From NCBI RefSeq assembly GCF_902459615.1, contig NZ_CABPSA010000002.1, positions 124,001-188,000 of the forward strand: a DNA stretch of 64,000 bases. Direction: 5' to 3'. Every line of letters starts with the position of its first letter. Within the stretch, counting starts at the first letter, position 1. Shown piece after piece: positions 1 to 8,491 of this stretch. A model generated the notes under the pieces. The model was given only the letters and a program-made list of their open reading frames with translations, was not told the DNA's origin and did not search any database. Source of the stretch: Pandoraea commovens (lineage in GTDB: Bacteria; Pseudomonadota; Gammaproteobacteria; Burkholderiales; Burkholderiaceae). Both the position numbers and the translations under genes were made by a program.

Positions 1-218
1 CTAGCGTGGGCGACGTGCTGTTTGCCGGGTCCATCGGGCGCACCGACTTTCCGCGCGGCAACCACGCCGACCTGATCGCTTCGATTCGCGACAAGCTCTG
101 GCCGCTGGGCGACGACGTCACGTTCATTCCGGGTCACGGCCCGGTGTCGACCTTCGGTCAGGAGCGTCAGACGAACCCGTACGTCGCCGATGCCGTGCTC
201 GCCCGGAGCGCTTCATGA
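1..218 (+). CDS. MBL-fold metallo-hydrolase, C-terminal part
   Basis: This is the last ~71 residues of a metallo-beta-lactamase-fold hydrolase of the glyoxalase II-like (YcbL) group; the 5' part lies outside the window. Visible family features are the GSIGRTDFP segment and the late FIPGHGP stretch, whose His is a usual metal ligand. Such enzymes bind two metal ions and hydrolyse thioesters or related bonds in the cytoplasm. The stop codon overlaps the start of the next gene in an ATGA, so the two are probably co-translated. The exact substrate cannot be told from this fragment. Confidence 0.8.
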   Translation, partial: SVGDVLFAGSIGRTDFPRGNHADLIASIRDKLWPLGDDVTFIPGHGPVSTFGQERQTNPYVADAVLARSAS

Positions 219-1000
219 GCGAGGCGATGTCCCGTACCCCGTCGCGCATCATTCCCGTGGACGAGGAGATTTTCGTCAGTACCGACGTCGAGGCCGATGG
301 CCCGATCCCGGGTCCGCATTCGATGTTGAGCTTTGCGTCGGCTGCGTATACGGCCGATAAGGAACTGATCGGCACGTTCAGCGCTAACCTGGAATGTCTG
401 CCCGACGCCAAGGGGCACCCGCTCACGATGAAGTGGTGGAAGACCGAGCCGGAAGCGTGGGCAGCCTGTCGCGTGGATCCGGAAGACCCGGCCAAGGCGC
501 TCAAGGCTTACGTGAAGTGGGTGGAGAAGTTGCCCGGCAAGCCGGTCTTCGTGGCCTATCCGGCGGGCTTCGACTTCACGTTCATGTTCTGGTACATGAT
601 GCGCTTCGTCGGCCGTTGCCCGTTCTCATGGTCGGCGCTGGATATCAAGACGCTCGCGTTTGCGATGACGGGCATGCCGTACCGCAAGTGCATCAAGCCG
701 CGTCTGCCGCAGGTCTGGCTCGACCCGCTACCGCACACGCACGTGGCGCTGGACGACGCGCTCGAACAAGGTGCGCTCTTCTGCAACATGCTCGCGGAAC
801 TGCGCGAGCAGCAGAAGACGCTCGCCGAGTTACCCGGCTGGCGTGGCGCGGGCCTGACGGCCAATGCCGACGCCCCGGTGTTCGGTTCGACCACAGCGAA
901 GGCCGCAGCGCAAGCCGAGGCAGCCGAATCGGCGGAATCCGCCAACGACGCAGAATCCCCGGCCACCGGCCCCGGCAAGGACAGCACGGTGCATCGCTAA
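215..1000 (+). CDS. 3'-5' exonuclease of the DEDDh (DnaQ-like) superfamily
   Basis: The 261-residue protein has the three exonuclease motifs in order: Exo I with D and E in STDVEADGP (near residue 25), Exo II with the Asp of AGFDFTF (near 117), and Exo III with the H-x4-D arrangement HVALDDALE (near 178). These residues bind two metal ions that cleave nucleotides from a 3' end. It is a stand-alone nuclease, not a polymerase subunit; the last ~50 residues are low-complexity Ala/Glu. The ATG overlaps the upstream stop; a second ATG five codons later could also serve. The substrate (DNA repair or RNA maturation) is not determined. Confidence 0.82.
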   Translation: MSEAMSRTPSRIIPVDEEIFVSTDVEADGPIPGPHSMLSFASAAYTADKELIGTFSANLECLPDAKGHPLTMKWWKTEPEAWAACRVDPEDPAKALKAYVKWVEKLPGKPVFVAYPAGFDFTFMFWYMMRFVGRCPFSWSALDIKTLAFAMTGMPYRKCIKPRLPQVWLDPLPHTHVALDDALEQGALFCNMLAELREQQKTLAELPGWRGAGLTANADAPVFGSTTAKAAAQAEAAESAESANDAESPATGPGKDSTVHR

Positions 1001-1061
1001 CCTTGCGCGCACAGGGCAGGCATCAAGTCCCTGCCCTGCTGCCCCTAAAGTTCCTCCGCGC

Positions 1062-1412
1062 TTACAGCACGCCGCTGACCAGCTCCGGCGGCCGTGCGAT
1101 CACCGCCTTGTTGCCGTTCACGACGATGGGCCGCTGCAACAGCTTCGGATGCTTGGCCACCGCAGCCAGCAGTGCATCGTCGCTCAGCGCCGTATCGGCC
1201 AGTCCCAGTTCCGCGAATTCCGTCTCGTTGCTGCGAATCATCTCGCGCACCGGCACGCCCAGCAATTGATGCAGACGCTTGAGATCGGCAAGCGTCGGCG
1301 GCGTCTTCAGATACTCGACGATTTGCAGGTCGTGGCCCGCCGGGGAGCCTTCGACGAGAGCCAGCGCTTCGCGCGACTTCGAGCAGCGCGGGTTGTGGTA
1401 GACGGTAATCAT
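1062..1412 (-). CDS. arsC: arsenate reductase, glutaredoxin-dependent (ArsC family)
   Basis: The 116-residue protein begins MITVYHNPRCSKS, the ArsC/Spx-type thioredoxin fold with the active Cys at residue 10 followed by S-x-S rather than a second Cys. The late RPIV and ARPPE segments supply arginines that bind the oxyanion in ArsC of plasmid R773. Such enzymes reduce arsenate to arsenite using glutaredoxin and glutathione. This start is chosen because GGAG lies seven bases before the ATG and the family begins here; an upstream in-frame extension looks non-coding. No ars regulator or efflux gene lies beside it, so a housekeeping or other redox role is possible. Confidence 0.82.
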   Translation of the reverse strand: MITVYHNPRCSKSREALALVEGSPAGHDLQIVEYLKTPPTLADLKRLHQLLGVPVREMIRSNETEFAELGLADTALSDDALLAAVAKHPKLLQRPIVVNGNKAVIARPPELVSGVL

Positions 1413-1562
1413 GGTCACTCCAATGCGTTCGAAAAGCGTCCGGTGTGGCGCCGTCGTGATGACAACGCGATCCGCGGTCCGGCTGCGAGTATGCCCGATC
1501 GCTCCGTGAGCGGCCAATCCGTGGCGTGCGACCCGCCATAACCGTGCCCCAAATCACGCGCC

Positions 1563-2513
1563 GTGATCGCCGCAATGCGCCCCAATGCGCCCCAATGCGC
1601 CCATTTCCCGGCAACTTCAGGGCGTTTACAACAACTCCGTTCTGTCGACGCGTCATATTTGGCCGCTCACCTCGAATGGAGATCGTCCTTGATCGACCCC
1701 GCCGCCTCGGCTACTTCAACCTCCTCGCCCCTTTCCCCTTTCTCCGATGTCTGTCCCCTCGTCGTTGCGAGCCAAACGACCGGCCACGCTCCCCACCCAA
1801 TGGCCAGGCAACTCTCCGACGCCGTCAACGTTGCCGCGTCCCGCGAACTGCAAGGGACTGCACCGTCCATGCTCGATCCGACCGGATGGGAAGCATCCCT
1901 GTTTTTGGAGTTGCGCCCGACCCACCGACTGCACCTGACCTGGCGCGACTTCTCCTCAAGCGGGCTAACAGATGCAGCGGCTTCGCAGTTGGATATTGCG
2001 AAAGTGGAATTTCTCAACTTCCGGAATAACGGACTGACCGGTTTCGTTCCTGGCCCGGCTACCGCAGGCGCTATCGGCATCAATCTCGCGAACAATGCGG
2101 TGACGACGCTGGTCTTTCCCGATAGTGGCCTGCCTGAACTATGCGCACTGAATATCTCGGCGAACCCGCTCGACGCGCTTCCCGAGGGGTGCGCTGAGCG
2201 CATGCCGCATCTCGTGCGTCTGCACGCCTGGCAATGCGGACTGGCAGCGTTACCTCAAGACTTTCATCGACTGACGCACCTGAGAGCGGTCAATCTGGCG
2301 GGCAATCGGTTGACGTCGTTGCCCGCCATGCCACCGCATCTGCGAGAAGTGCACTTGTCCGGCAATGACTTTCACGACATCCCGTCGTCGCTGAGGTGTT
2401 TGCATCCCGGTTGCCACGTCTACCTGCACGACAACCCGCTAAGCAGCGAGGCGATAGCCGGGTGGCACGCCGTGCGCGGCCCCAAGCCGATCCTCCATGT
2501 CTCTGCCGCCTGA
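1563..2513 (+). CDS. leucine-rich-repeat protein, effector-like
   Basis: The C-terminal ~180 residues hold about seven LRR units (pattern L-x-L-x2-N-x-L with LP turns). The last unit, VYLHDNPLS, resembles the capping segment of IpaH/SspH/YopM-type effectors, in which a short strand is followed by NPLS. No catalytic domain follows: the protein ends about 20 residues after the cap. The N-terminal ~100 residues are Ser/Thr/Pro-rich and disordered-looking, as in many secreted effectors. The start is uncertain: GTG at 1563 gives 316 residues, while ATGs at 1800 and 1869 give shorter forms, and none has a good ribosome site. No secretion-system genes are in view. Its last 75 bases overlap the end of the opposite gene. 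Confidence 0.65.
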   Translation: MIAAMRPNAPQCAHFPATSGRLQQLRSVDASYLAAHLEWRSSLIDPAASATSTSSPLSPFSDVCPLVVASQTTGHAPHPMARQLSDAVNVAASRELQGTAPSMLDPTGWEASLFLELRPTHRLHLTWRDFSSSGLTDAAASQLDIAKVEFLNFRNNGLTGFVPGPATAGAIGINLANNAVTTLVFPDSGLPELCALNISANPLDALPEGCAERMPHLVRLHAWQCGLAALPQDFHRLTHLRAVNLAGNRLTSLPAMPPHLREVHLSGNDFHDIPSSLRCLHPGCHVYLHDNPLSSEAIAGWHAVRGPKPILHVSAA

Positions 2514-4172
2514 ACGCCCGCCGCCGGATGCCTCACGGCCCTCGGCGATGTTCATCGCGTTCCGGTAGGCGCTAAAGGTCTCGCGGATGTCTGGACAAAG
2601 TCTTTCGACTGCCGCTGCGACACGTCCATAAAGCTGCTGACGGGCATTCGTTTTCACGTTGACAGAAAACGTCTCGCCATCGGCAAGTGCGAAACTGAGC
2701 GGCAGCACCTCGACAAACGTGTGGTATCCGCCGAAGTTCATGAACGACGCAATGCCCAACGCGGCGGCTTCCACCATATCTCGCTTGCCGCTCAGTGACT
2801 CACCTTCCAGATAAGTCAGCGCGTAAAGCGTTTCGAACGCACTGGCCGAGTGCGCGCATGCCACCGGCATGCCCGCGTCGCGACTCTGCCTACCGTAAGA
2901 ACCCATCACGATCCATCGATTGATGGCATTGCCGTGTGTAAGCTCATGCGACGCCAGCGCCGGGATCAGGCGCGCCCTGAACGGTTCGGGCATACGTGCG
3001 TAGCCATCGTCGGTCAGCACCCCAGGGCGTCCCATTTGCCGGATGGGTTCATGAACGCGCGCCATCGCCATGCGTCCCATCGCCCGCACCTGGGCTTCAT
3101 GCCGCGTACTTCCCGCCTGCGTCGCAAAGCTCGGTGCCGCGTAGACACGGCCCGTCCCCGCGTTGTGCGTGCGACCATCGACCCGCTTCGCGCCGGTCGT
3201 CAAATCGACGCCGTTTTCATCGCGGACCATCGGTCGACGCTCCCATCGATCCCGTGTTTCGGGCGAGTCGAATGCCGCGTGCCGCAATGAGCGCATCATC
3301 TCGTCGTGCAGCGTCTGAACCGCGCCTTCGTTCATTCCCATCAGGCGCGCGATGAATTGACGGTTTTGCCCACCGGCGTCGGCGTCCGTCAGGAGGTCAT
3401 ACAGTAGCGTGCCGAAACTGCTCAGCAACCAGATCTGAGTCAGCGTGTTTCGCCATTGGCCGTCACCCGGCACATTCCCGTCGCGTTGCAGGACCGATTC
3501 GACCCACGTCCAACCCGATGGCTTCGCGCCGGTCATCCAGCTTTCGTTGAGCTCCATCGCTGCGCATCGGCCGATCTCATCGCCGACGGGAGCGACTTTC
3601 TTGAGCATCTTGCTATCGAACAATTGACGCCACGAGTACGTTTGTCCCGCAAGTCCCAGCGCAAGGTCGGAGAATTTCCCATCGTTGTATATCGACGCAA
3701 GCACCCGATGAAGCGCCCGAGCCTTGTCGTTCAGCACATCGCCCACTGCGCCCGGGGAATCCAGAATCGCCAGCGAAACACCGGTCTCGAAACACGTCGC
3801 AGCGATGGGATTTAGGACGGTGTCGTGCAACACGGGAAGCGCATTGAGCGCGTGAGACGAGATCAGATCGCCGGCCAGCGGCACCGCATGCCGCGTACGT
3901 GGCTGAGTAACAGCGTGCAAGGCGCTCGCCAGTTCTGCGGCACCCGAGGCGACGAGTGGCCGCTTGGGTCGACCGGAGGCAGGCAAATGCTGAAGCACCC
4001 TGCCTGCGTTGGCGGCGGAGTACGGCGGCGGGTCCGATCTCGTACGACCTCGCAGCGCGACGCAGGACAGGTCCGCGGCCAGGTCATTTTTGACGATGGT
4101 CTTGAAAAGCGCGGGCAGAACAGATGCAGCGCGAGCCATATCGCTTGCCGGAAAGTAGGTGTGATTTGGCAT
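2439..4172 (-). CDS. 577-residue protein with HExxH motif, unknown family
   Basis: I do not recognise the family. Residues 409-413 read HELTH, the HExxH signature of zinc metallopeptidases, in a plausible helix context (ALASHELTHGNAI). There is no signal peptide and no clear membrane segment; the C-terminal ~30 residues are Gly/Arg-rich. A later HTFVEV segment (about residue 482) could supply a third ligand, but this is a guess. The reading frame is uniform with good GC3. Convergence and 75-base overlap with an effector-like LRR gene suggest that the pair is accessory and possibly secreted. The ribosome site is weak (AAGGAC about 13 bases before the ATG). Confidence 0.6.
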   Translation of the reverse strand: MPNHTYFPASDMARAASVLPALFKTIVKNDLAADLSCVALRGRTRSDPPPYSAANAGRVLQHLPASGRPKRPLVASGAAELASALHAVTQPRTRHAVPLAGDLISSHALNALPVLHDTVLNPIAATCFETGVSLAILDSPGAVGDVLNDKARALHRVLASIYNDGKFSDLALGLAGQTYSWRQLFDSKMLKKVAPVGDEIGRCAAMELNESWMTGAKPSGWTWVESVLQRDGNVPGDGQWRNTLTQIWLLSSFGTLLYDLLTDADAGGQNRQFIARLMGMNEGAVQTLHDEMMRSLRHAAFDSPETRDRWERRPMVRDENGVDLTTGAKRVDGRTHNAGTGRVYAAPSFATQAGSTRHEAQVRAMGRMAMARVHEPIRQMGRPGVLTDDGYARMPEPFRARLIPALASHELTHGNAINRWIVMGSYGRQSRDAGMPVACAHSASAFETLYALTYLEGESLSGKRDMVEAAALGIASFMNFGGYHTFVEVLPLSFALADGETFSVNVKTNARQQLYGRVAAAVERLCPDIRETFSAYRNAMNIAEGREASGGGRSGGRDMEDRLGAAHGVPPGYRLAA

Positions 4173-4508
4173 GGAATTTCAACGTCCTTTGATTTCGAAT
4201 GAGAATGCGCGGATGCCGTGCCGCCCGCCGTGAATGGCAGTGAGCGGGACGACATCAGTCCAGGAGATGTCTCTCTTGTACGAACCGGGTCATTAGAGGC
4301 GAGACGCTCGATAAGTGCCGCTATGCTTCGCGGTTTGGGTCACCGCAATCGTCGTAGACCTTCTTTTGTCCCCCTCGGGCGCGATACCTGTAGTTCTGCA
4401 CGCTTTTAGAAAGCCGCCCACCTGGATTGCGGAATGCGGCGTCCCGATTCAAAATCGGTCGGTCAGATCACGGCATGGCTATCCGCAAACCTTTCGGAGG
4501 ACAACGAC
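4173..4508. other. divergent intergenic region
   Basis: This 336-base gap separates the HExxH gene from the dienelactone hydrolase gene, which diverge from it. I see no tRNA, convincing small ORF or clear promoter hexamers. The GGAGG ribosome site of the rightward gene is at its end (about 4496-4500). A search for TTCG-N16-TTCG (hrpII-type) boxes upstream of the HExxH gene found none. Confidence 0.4.
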
Positions 4509-5756
4509 ATGGCAGGACGCTTCATCAGCATCAAGTCACGCGACGGCAAAACCTTTCAGGCCTATCTGGCGACGCCCGACAACAAGGGTTCTAGCGCAGG
4601 CAAGGGTCCGGGACTGGTGTTGTGTCAGGAAATCTTCGGGGTGAACGCCTATATCCGCGAACTCGCCGATCGTTACGCCGAAGAGGGTTATGTCGTGCTG
4701 GCCCCCGATCTGTTCTGGCGCATCGAGCCGGGCATCGAGCTCGGGTATTCGTCCGGTGACTGGCAGCGCGCGTTCGCGTTGTTCCAGAGCTTCGACGTCG
4801 ATCTCGGGATGGAAGACGTGGGTGCCACCGTCGACGCGCTGCGGGCACTGCCCGAATGCGTCGGCGGCGTGGGTGTGGTCGGGTACTGCCTGGGGGGCAA
4901 GCTCGCCGCGCTGTCCGTGACGCGAACGAGTGCGGACGTCGCGGTCGGGTACTACGGCGTGGGGCTGGAGCAGCATGTCGAAGAACTCGCGGGCGAGCAT
5001 CCGCCCCTCGTATTGCATATCGCCGAACTCGACAAATACGCGCCCGCAGAAGTGCGCGACGCGCTGACCGAACGTCTCGGCAAGCATCCCAGCGTCACCC
5101 TCTACAGCTATCCGGACGCCGATCATGCGTTCGCGCGTCCCGGCGATCACTTCAACCGCTCGGCCACGCAACTTGCGCACCAGCGCACCATCGCCGCGAT
5201 CCGCAACGTCGTTGGACCGCATTTCGACTTCGCGTCGCTTTGGGAAACACATTGTGCGTATGAGTTCGCCATTCGTGAGATCGACCCGCTCATGAAGACG
5301 ATGGTGCCAGAGCCTTACGTCAATCACATTCCGACGATGACCGGCGGCGTGGGTCACCAGCAACTGGCGCACTTCTACCGAAATCACTTCGTCAACAGCA
5401 ATCCGCCCGATACCCAATTGATTCCGATCTCACGGACCATCGGCGCGACGCAACTGGTCGACGAATTGCTGTTTTGCTTCACGCACACGACGCCGGTTGA
5501 CTGGATGCTGCCGGGGGTCGAGCCGACGGGACGCCGGGTCGAGATTCCGCTGGTCGCCATAGTGAGATTCCGGGGAGACAAACTGGAGCACGAACACATA
5601 TATTGGGATCAGGCGAGCGTGCTGGTGCAGATCGGTCTGCTTGACCCGAAGGGATTGCCCGTCGCGGGTGTGGAGACTGCGCGCAAATTGCAGGACGAGA
5701 ATCTGGCATCCAACGCCCTGATGCCGAACTGGTCGTTCGGCACACGCGCCGGGTAA
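4509..5756 (+). CDS. dienelactone hydrolase with fused NTF2-like domain
   Basis: The first ~220 of 415 residues form a dienelactone hydrolase (alpha/beta fold) with Glu41 in CQEIFG, nucleophile Cys127 in GYCLGG, Asp175 and His206 in DADHAF, the Cys-Asp-His triad of carboxymethylenebutenolidase. The remaining ~180 residues resemble a SnoaL/NTF2-like domain. Known members open lactone rings in chlorocatechol or protoanemonin breakdown; none of those pathway genes are adjacent, so the substrate is unknown. The start is set by GGAGG nine bases upstream. Both domains are in one continuous frame, so the fusion looks genuine. Confidence 0.85.
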   Translation: MAGRFISIKSRDGKTFQAYLATPDNKGSSAGKGPGLVLCQEIFGVNAYIRELADRYAEEGYVVLAPDLFWRIEPGIELGYSSGDWQRAFALFQSFDVDLGMEDVGATVDALRALPECVGGVGVVGYCLGGKLAALSVTRTSADVAVGYYGVGLEQHVEELAGEHPPLVLHIAELDKYAPAEVRDALTERLGKHPSVTLYSYPDADHAFARPGDHFNRSATQLAHQRTIAAIRNVVGPHFDFASLWETHCAYEFAIREIDPLMKTMVPEPYVNHIPTMTGGVGHQQLAHFYRNHFVNSNPPDTQLIPISRTIGATQLVDELLFCFTHTTPVDWMLPGVEPTGRRVEIPLVAIVRFRGDKLEHEHIYWDQASVLVQIGLLDPKGLPVAGVETARKLQDENLASNALMPNWSFGTRAG

Positions 5757-5880
5757 CCCCGGTAGTCCCGGTAGTCCCGGACGGTGTCCCGCCCGTGCCC
5801 TGCGTCGGGCGCGGATGCCGTTCGTGCAGCACCGGTAGTCAAAACAAGAACAGTGTCGCGATCGTTGCGGGAGACAAGTC

Positions 5881-6411
5881 ATGAATACGCAACTTTCCCG
5901 GTGCGGGCATTTGCCGCGTACCGCCCGCATCGCTTGCACCGCCGTGCTCGGCGGGTCCGTCGCCGTTGCCTGCGCTCTGCTGGTGACGGGCTGTGCCAAC
6001 CCGGACTTCGAACCGAAGAAACCGCTCATCCTGAACTTTCCATTCGGTCAGGCCCCGCTCACGGGTCTCGATCAATACAAGATCGCGGCGGCCCGGCGCA
6101 TCGTTGAAGTCAACGCGCGCGAAATCACACCGGGCAATCCACAGCCAATGTTGCGCTCCGTGGTGTCGCTCGAATACTGGGTGGACCGCAATGGAAACGT
6201 GACCGGCGTGGCGCTCTACCGCAGCAATGACGATCACGAGGCCGAGCGCATTGCCATCGCCAGCCTGCGACGGGCGAGCCCGCTCCCGGCACCGAGCCGT
6301 GCGCTGGTCGACAGCAGTGGGCGCGTGCGTGCTGTCGAGACGTGGCTCTTCAATAACGACGGACGCTTCCAGTTGCGCAGCGTGGCGGCGCCCCAGATCG
6401 ACGGGCAGTGA
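5881..6411 (+). CDS. lipoprotein with TonB C-terminal-like domain
   Basis: The 176-residue protein has a hydrophobic signal ending in the lipobox LVTGC, so it is probably exported, lipid-modified and anchored in a membrane. The C-terminal half has the TonB-C pattern (hydrophobic strand, VDRNGNVTGV turn, AIASLRRASPLPAPS), as seen in many energy-transducer-like proteins of beta-proteobacteria. It lacks the N-terminal anchor helix and proline spacer of true TonB, so energy transduction is unlikely. It sits 57 bases before hyi in the same direction. Confidence 0.72.
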   Translation: MNTQLSRCGHLPRTARIACTAVLGGSVAVACALLVTGCANPDFEPKKPLILNFPFGQAPLTGLDQYKIAAARRIVEVNAREITPGNPQPMLRSVVSLEYWVDRNGNVTGVALYRSNDDHEAERIAIASLRRASPLPAPSRALVDSSGRVRAVETWLFNNDGRFQLRSVAAPQIDGQ

Positions 6412-6468
6412 TATCGTGGGGGTCATCCGCCCACCCTGCCCCGCCGGAAGTCGGCGACGGAGACTCCC

Positions 6469-7263
6469 ATGCCGCGATTTGCTGCGAACCTCACCCTGCT
6501 CTACCAGGAAGTACCGTTTCTCGACCGTTTTCGCGAAGCGGCGAGCGATGGCTTCCGGGGCGTCGAATTTCTGTTTCCGTACGAGCATCCGGCGCAGGAA
6601 ATCCGGACCCGTCTGAATGACACCGGCCTCACGCAAGTGTTGTTCAATGCGCCGGCAGGTGACTGGGCCAGTGGTGAGCGCGGCCTCGCAGCGCTGCCTG
6701 GACGCGAAGCGCAGTTTCGCGATGGCATTGAACTCGCCCTCGACTATGCCGACGCGCTCGGCTGCCGTCAGTTGCACGTCATGGCAGGCTGTCCCGATGC
6801 CACCGAGTCACCCGAGCGTTGCCGGGCCACGTTTCTCGAGAACCTCGCGTATGCGGCGGGGCAGGCGGCGGCGCACGGCGTCACCGTCATGATCGAACCG
6901 ATCAATCCGCGCGACTTTCCGCGCTATTTCCTGACGCGTCAGGATCAGGCCCATGCCATCCGCTCGGAAGTTGGCGCAGGCAATCTCAAAGTCCAGTTCG
7001 ACGCTTACCACTGTCAGATCGTCGAAGGCGATCTGGCGATGAAGCTGCGTCAGTACATCGGCAACATCGGCCATGTGCAGGTCGCCGGGGTGCCTGCACG
7101 GCACGAACCCGACACGGGAGAGGTGAACTACCCGTTCCTGTTCCGGTTGCTGGATGAATTGGGATACGCGGGATGGGTGGGGTGCGAGTACCGCCCGCAA
7201 GGCGAAACCCGTGCGGGACTGGGCTGGCTCAAGCCATGGCTCAGAGCGACTGCGTCGCGCTGA
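6469..7263 (+). CDS. hyi: hydroxypyruvate isomerase
   Basis: The 264-residue protein matches Hyi across its length: a xylose-isomerase-like TIM barrel with metal/catalytic glutamates at 143 (MIEPIN) and 240 (GCEYRPQG). The FDAYHCQ and [14 protein letters not shown] segments are typical of the family. Hyi interconverts hydroxypyruvate and tartronate semialdehyde in glyoxylate metabolism. The partner genes gcl and glxR are absent here, so it may act alone or the product may have a related 2-oxo-tetronate isomerase role. The length is normal for the family. Confidence 0.85.
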   Translation: MPRFAANLTLLYQEVPFLDRFREAASDGFRGVEFLFPYEHPAQEIRTRLNDTGLTQVLFNAPAGDWASGERGLAALPGREAQFRDGIELALDYADALGCRQLHVMAGCPDATESPERCRATFLENLAYAAGQAAAHGVTVMIEPINPRDFPRYFLTRQDQAHAIRSEVGAGNLKVQFDAYHCQIVEGDLAMKLRQYIGNIGHVQVAGVPARHEPDTGEVNYPFLFRLLDELGYAGWVGCEYRPQGETRAGLGWLKPWLRATASR

Positions 7264-7929
7264 CGCGGCGACGTCTTATGCAGGCGCGAATCGATTTCCG
7301 AAAAAAAAATCGGATGTCGAAACAATCGTCGGGTGAATATCGGGAAACGTCGGGAAACGTCGGAGAAAGTCTTAGGAAAGATGTAGGACGAAACAGGCAA
7401 AAAAAATGGCGGGACACACGGGCCCGCCAAAACCACACGCTACGGGGTTAGCGCGAGGAGACCAGATTCGGAGCACTGCATCGAACCACTTGCAATTCGC
7501 GCCGGGGGACGCCTCTTGCCGATACAGTCGCGCTGCTGTGTTACCGGGGGATAAGCACTTCAGCGTTGAGATGCATTGTGGTGGAAAGGTTTGGACGGAG
7601 GGGTAACAAAGTGTTTCAGGTTGTAACACCTTGAGCGTTACATCATCGCAGCGACACCCCTGAGAGCCTTATCCGGCAAGGACTTCAGAGGAGACACAAA
7701 TTGCTCGTGTTGGTTCGTCATCCTGAATAACTCGCCGGATAAAGCATTTCGTCGTCACCTCTGCGTCACCTCCCAGACATCTCATCGACATCTCGGAATT
7801 CACCTACTCAAGCCCGACAATCATCCGCTATTGCCCTGCCCGGACTTAACTGCGCGAGGTGTCACGTCTTGCACGTCGTCGGTTGCGATGTGCTACTTTC
7901 AATCTTTGTGCGTGGCAACAAAGTGAGCA
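7264..7929. other. 666-base region without a supported gene
   Basis: Short open frames exist here but none has a ribosome site and conserved features. The left part carries an A9 run (about 7302-7310) and repeated GGGAAACGTC (about 7341-7361). A 9-base inverted repeat, TTATCCGGC at 7669-7677 and GCCGGATAA at 7734-7742, spans 74 bases; its meaning is unknown. The composition is less GC-rich than the flanks. The region may be the remains of a lost gene or a long regulatory leader for the CoA-binding protein gene. Confidence 0.4.
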
Positions 7930-8379
7930 ATGGAAACCATTGAACGACTGGGGCAGATTCTGGCGCGAGACCGGGTGATCGCTGTCGTGGGATTGTCGCC
8001 GCGACCGGACCGGCCGAGTTTCACCACATCGCGCTATATGCAGCAGCATGGCTACCGGATCGTGCCGGTCAATCCGCAGGCGGCGGATTCGGGCGAAACG
8101 ATACTGGGCGAAACCGTTTACGCGAGCTTGAGCGAGGCGGCGGACGCTTTGCGGGCCGAGGGCGTGCGCATCCAGATGGTCGACTGTTTTCGGCGCAGTG
8201 CGGACATTCCGCCCATTGCGCAGGAAGCCGTGGACATTGGTGCGACAAGTCTGTGGATGCAGCTGGGCATCGAGAACGACGAAGCCGCTGCGGTAGCGCT
8301 GGCGGCGGGGCTGGATGTCGTGATGGACCGCTGCGTGAAGATCGAACATCAACGTTGGCTGATGCAGGGCGGTGGTTAG
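7930..8379 (+). CDS. CoA-binding protein (YccU-like)
   Basis: The 149-residue protein is a single Rossmann CoA-binding domain: VIAVVGLSPRPDRPSF is the nucleotide-binding loop, followed by YRIVPVNP and a late IGATSLWMQLGI segment, as in YccU. These proteins bind CoA, but their reaction is not established. The length is typical. It precedes an esterase gene with a 112-base gap in the same direction; a functional link is only suggested by proximity. Confidence 0.85.
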   Translation: METIERLGQILARDRVIAVVGLSPRPDRPSFTTSRYMQQHGYRIVPVNPQAADSGETILGETVYASLSEAADALRAEGVRIQMVDCFRRSADIPPIAQEAVDIGATSLWMQLGIENDEAAAVALAAGLDVVMDRCVKIEHQRWLMQGGG

Positions 8380-8491
8380 CCGAGTCAGCCAAAGCAGGTC
8401 GGCGACCGACGCAATGTCGCATCGCCACGTCCCGAAAAACAAGAAATCCCGACGTCCTCCGCTCCTCCTAAAACGCCAACCTATTGCTGCC

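Noticed and set aside
1573-1602. Three copies of CCCAATGCGC-like 10-mers before the LRR gene
   Set aside because: The run is too short to call a repeat array; it is only noted as making the LRR start uncertain.
5757-5780. CCCGGTAGT tandem copies after the dienelactone hydrolase gene
   Set aside because: Two to three 9-base units without symmetry or coding role; probably slippage.
7669-7742. Inverted repeat TTATCCGGC/GCCGGATAA as a terminator or operator
   Set aside because: The arms are 56 bases apart, lie in the middle of a long gap, and have no T run or symmetry expected of an operator; chance is likely.
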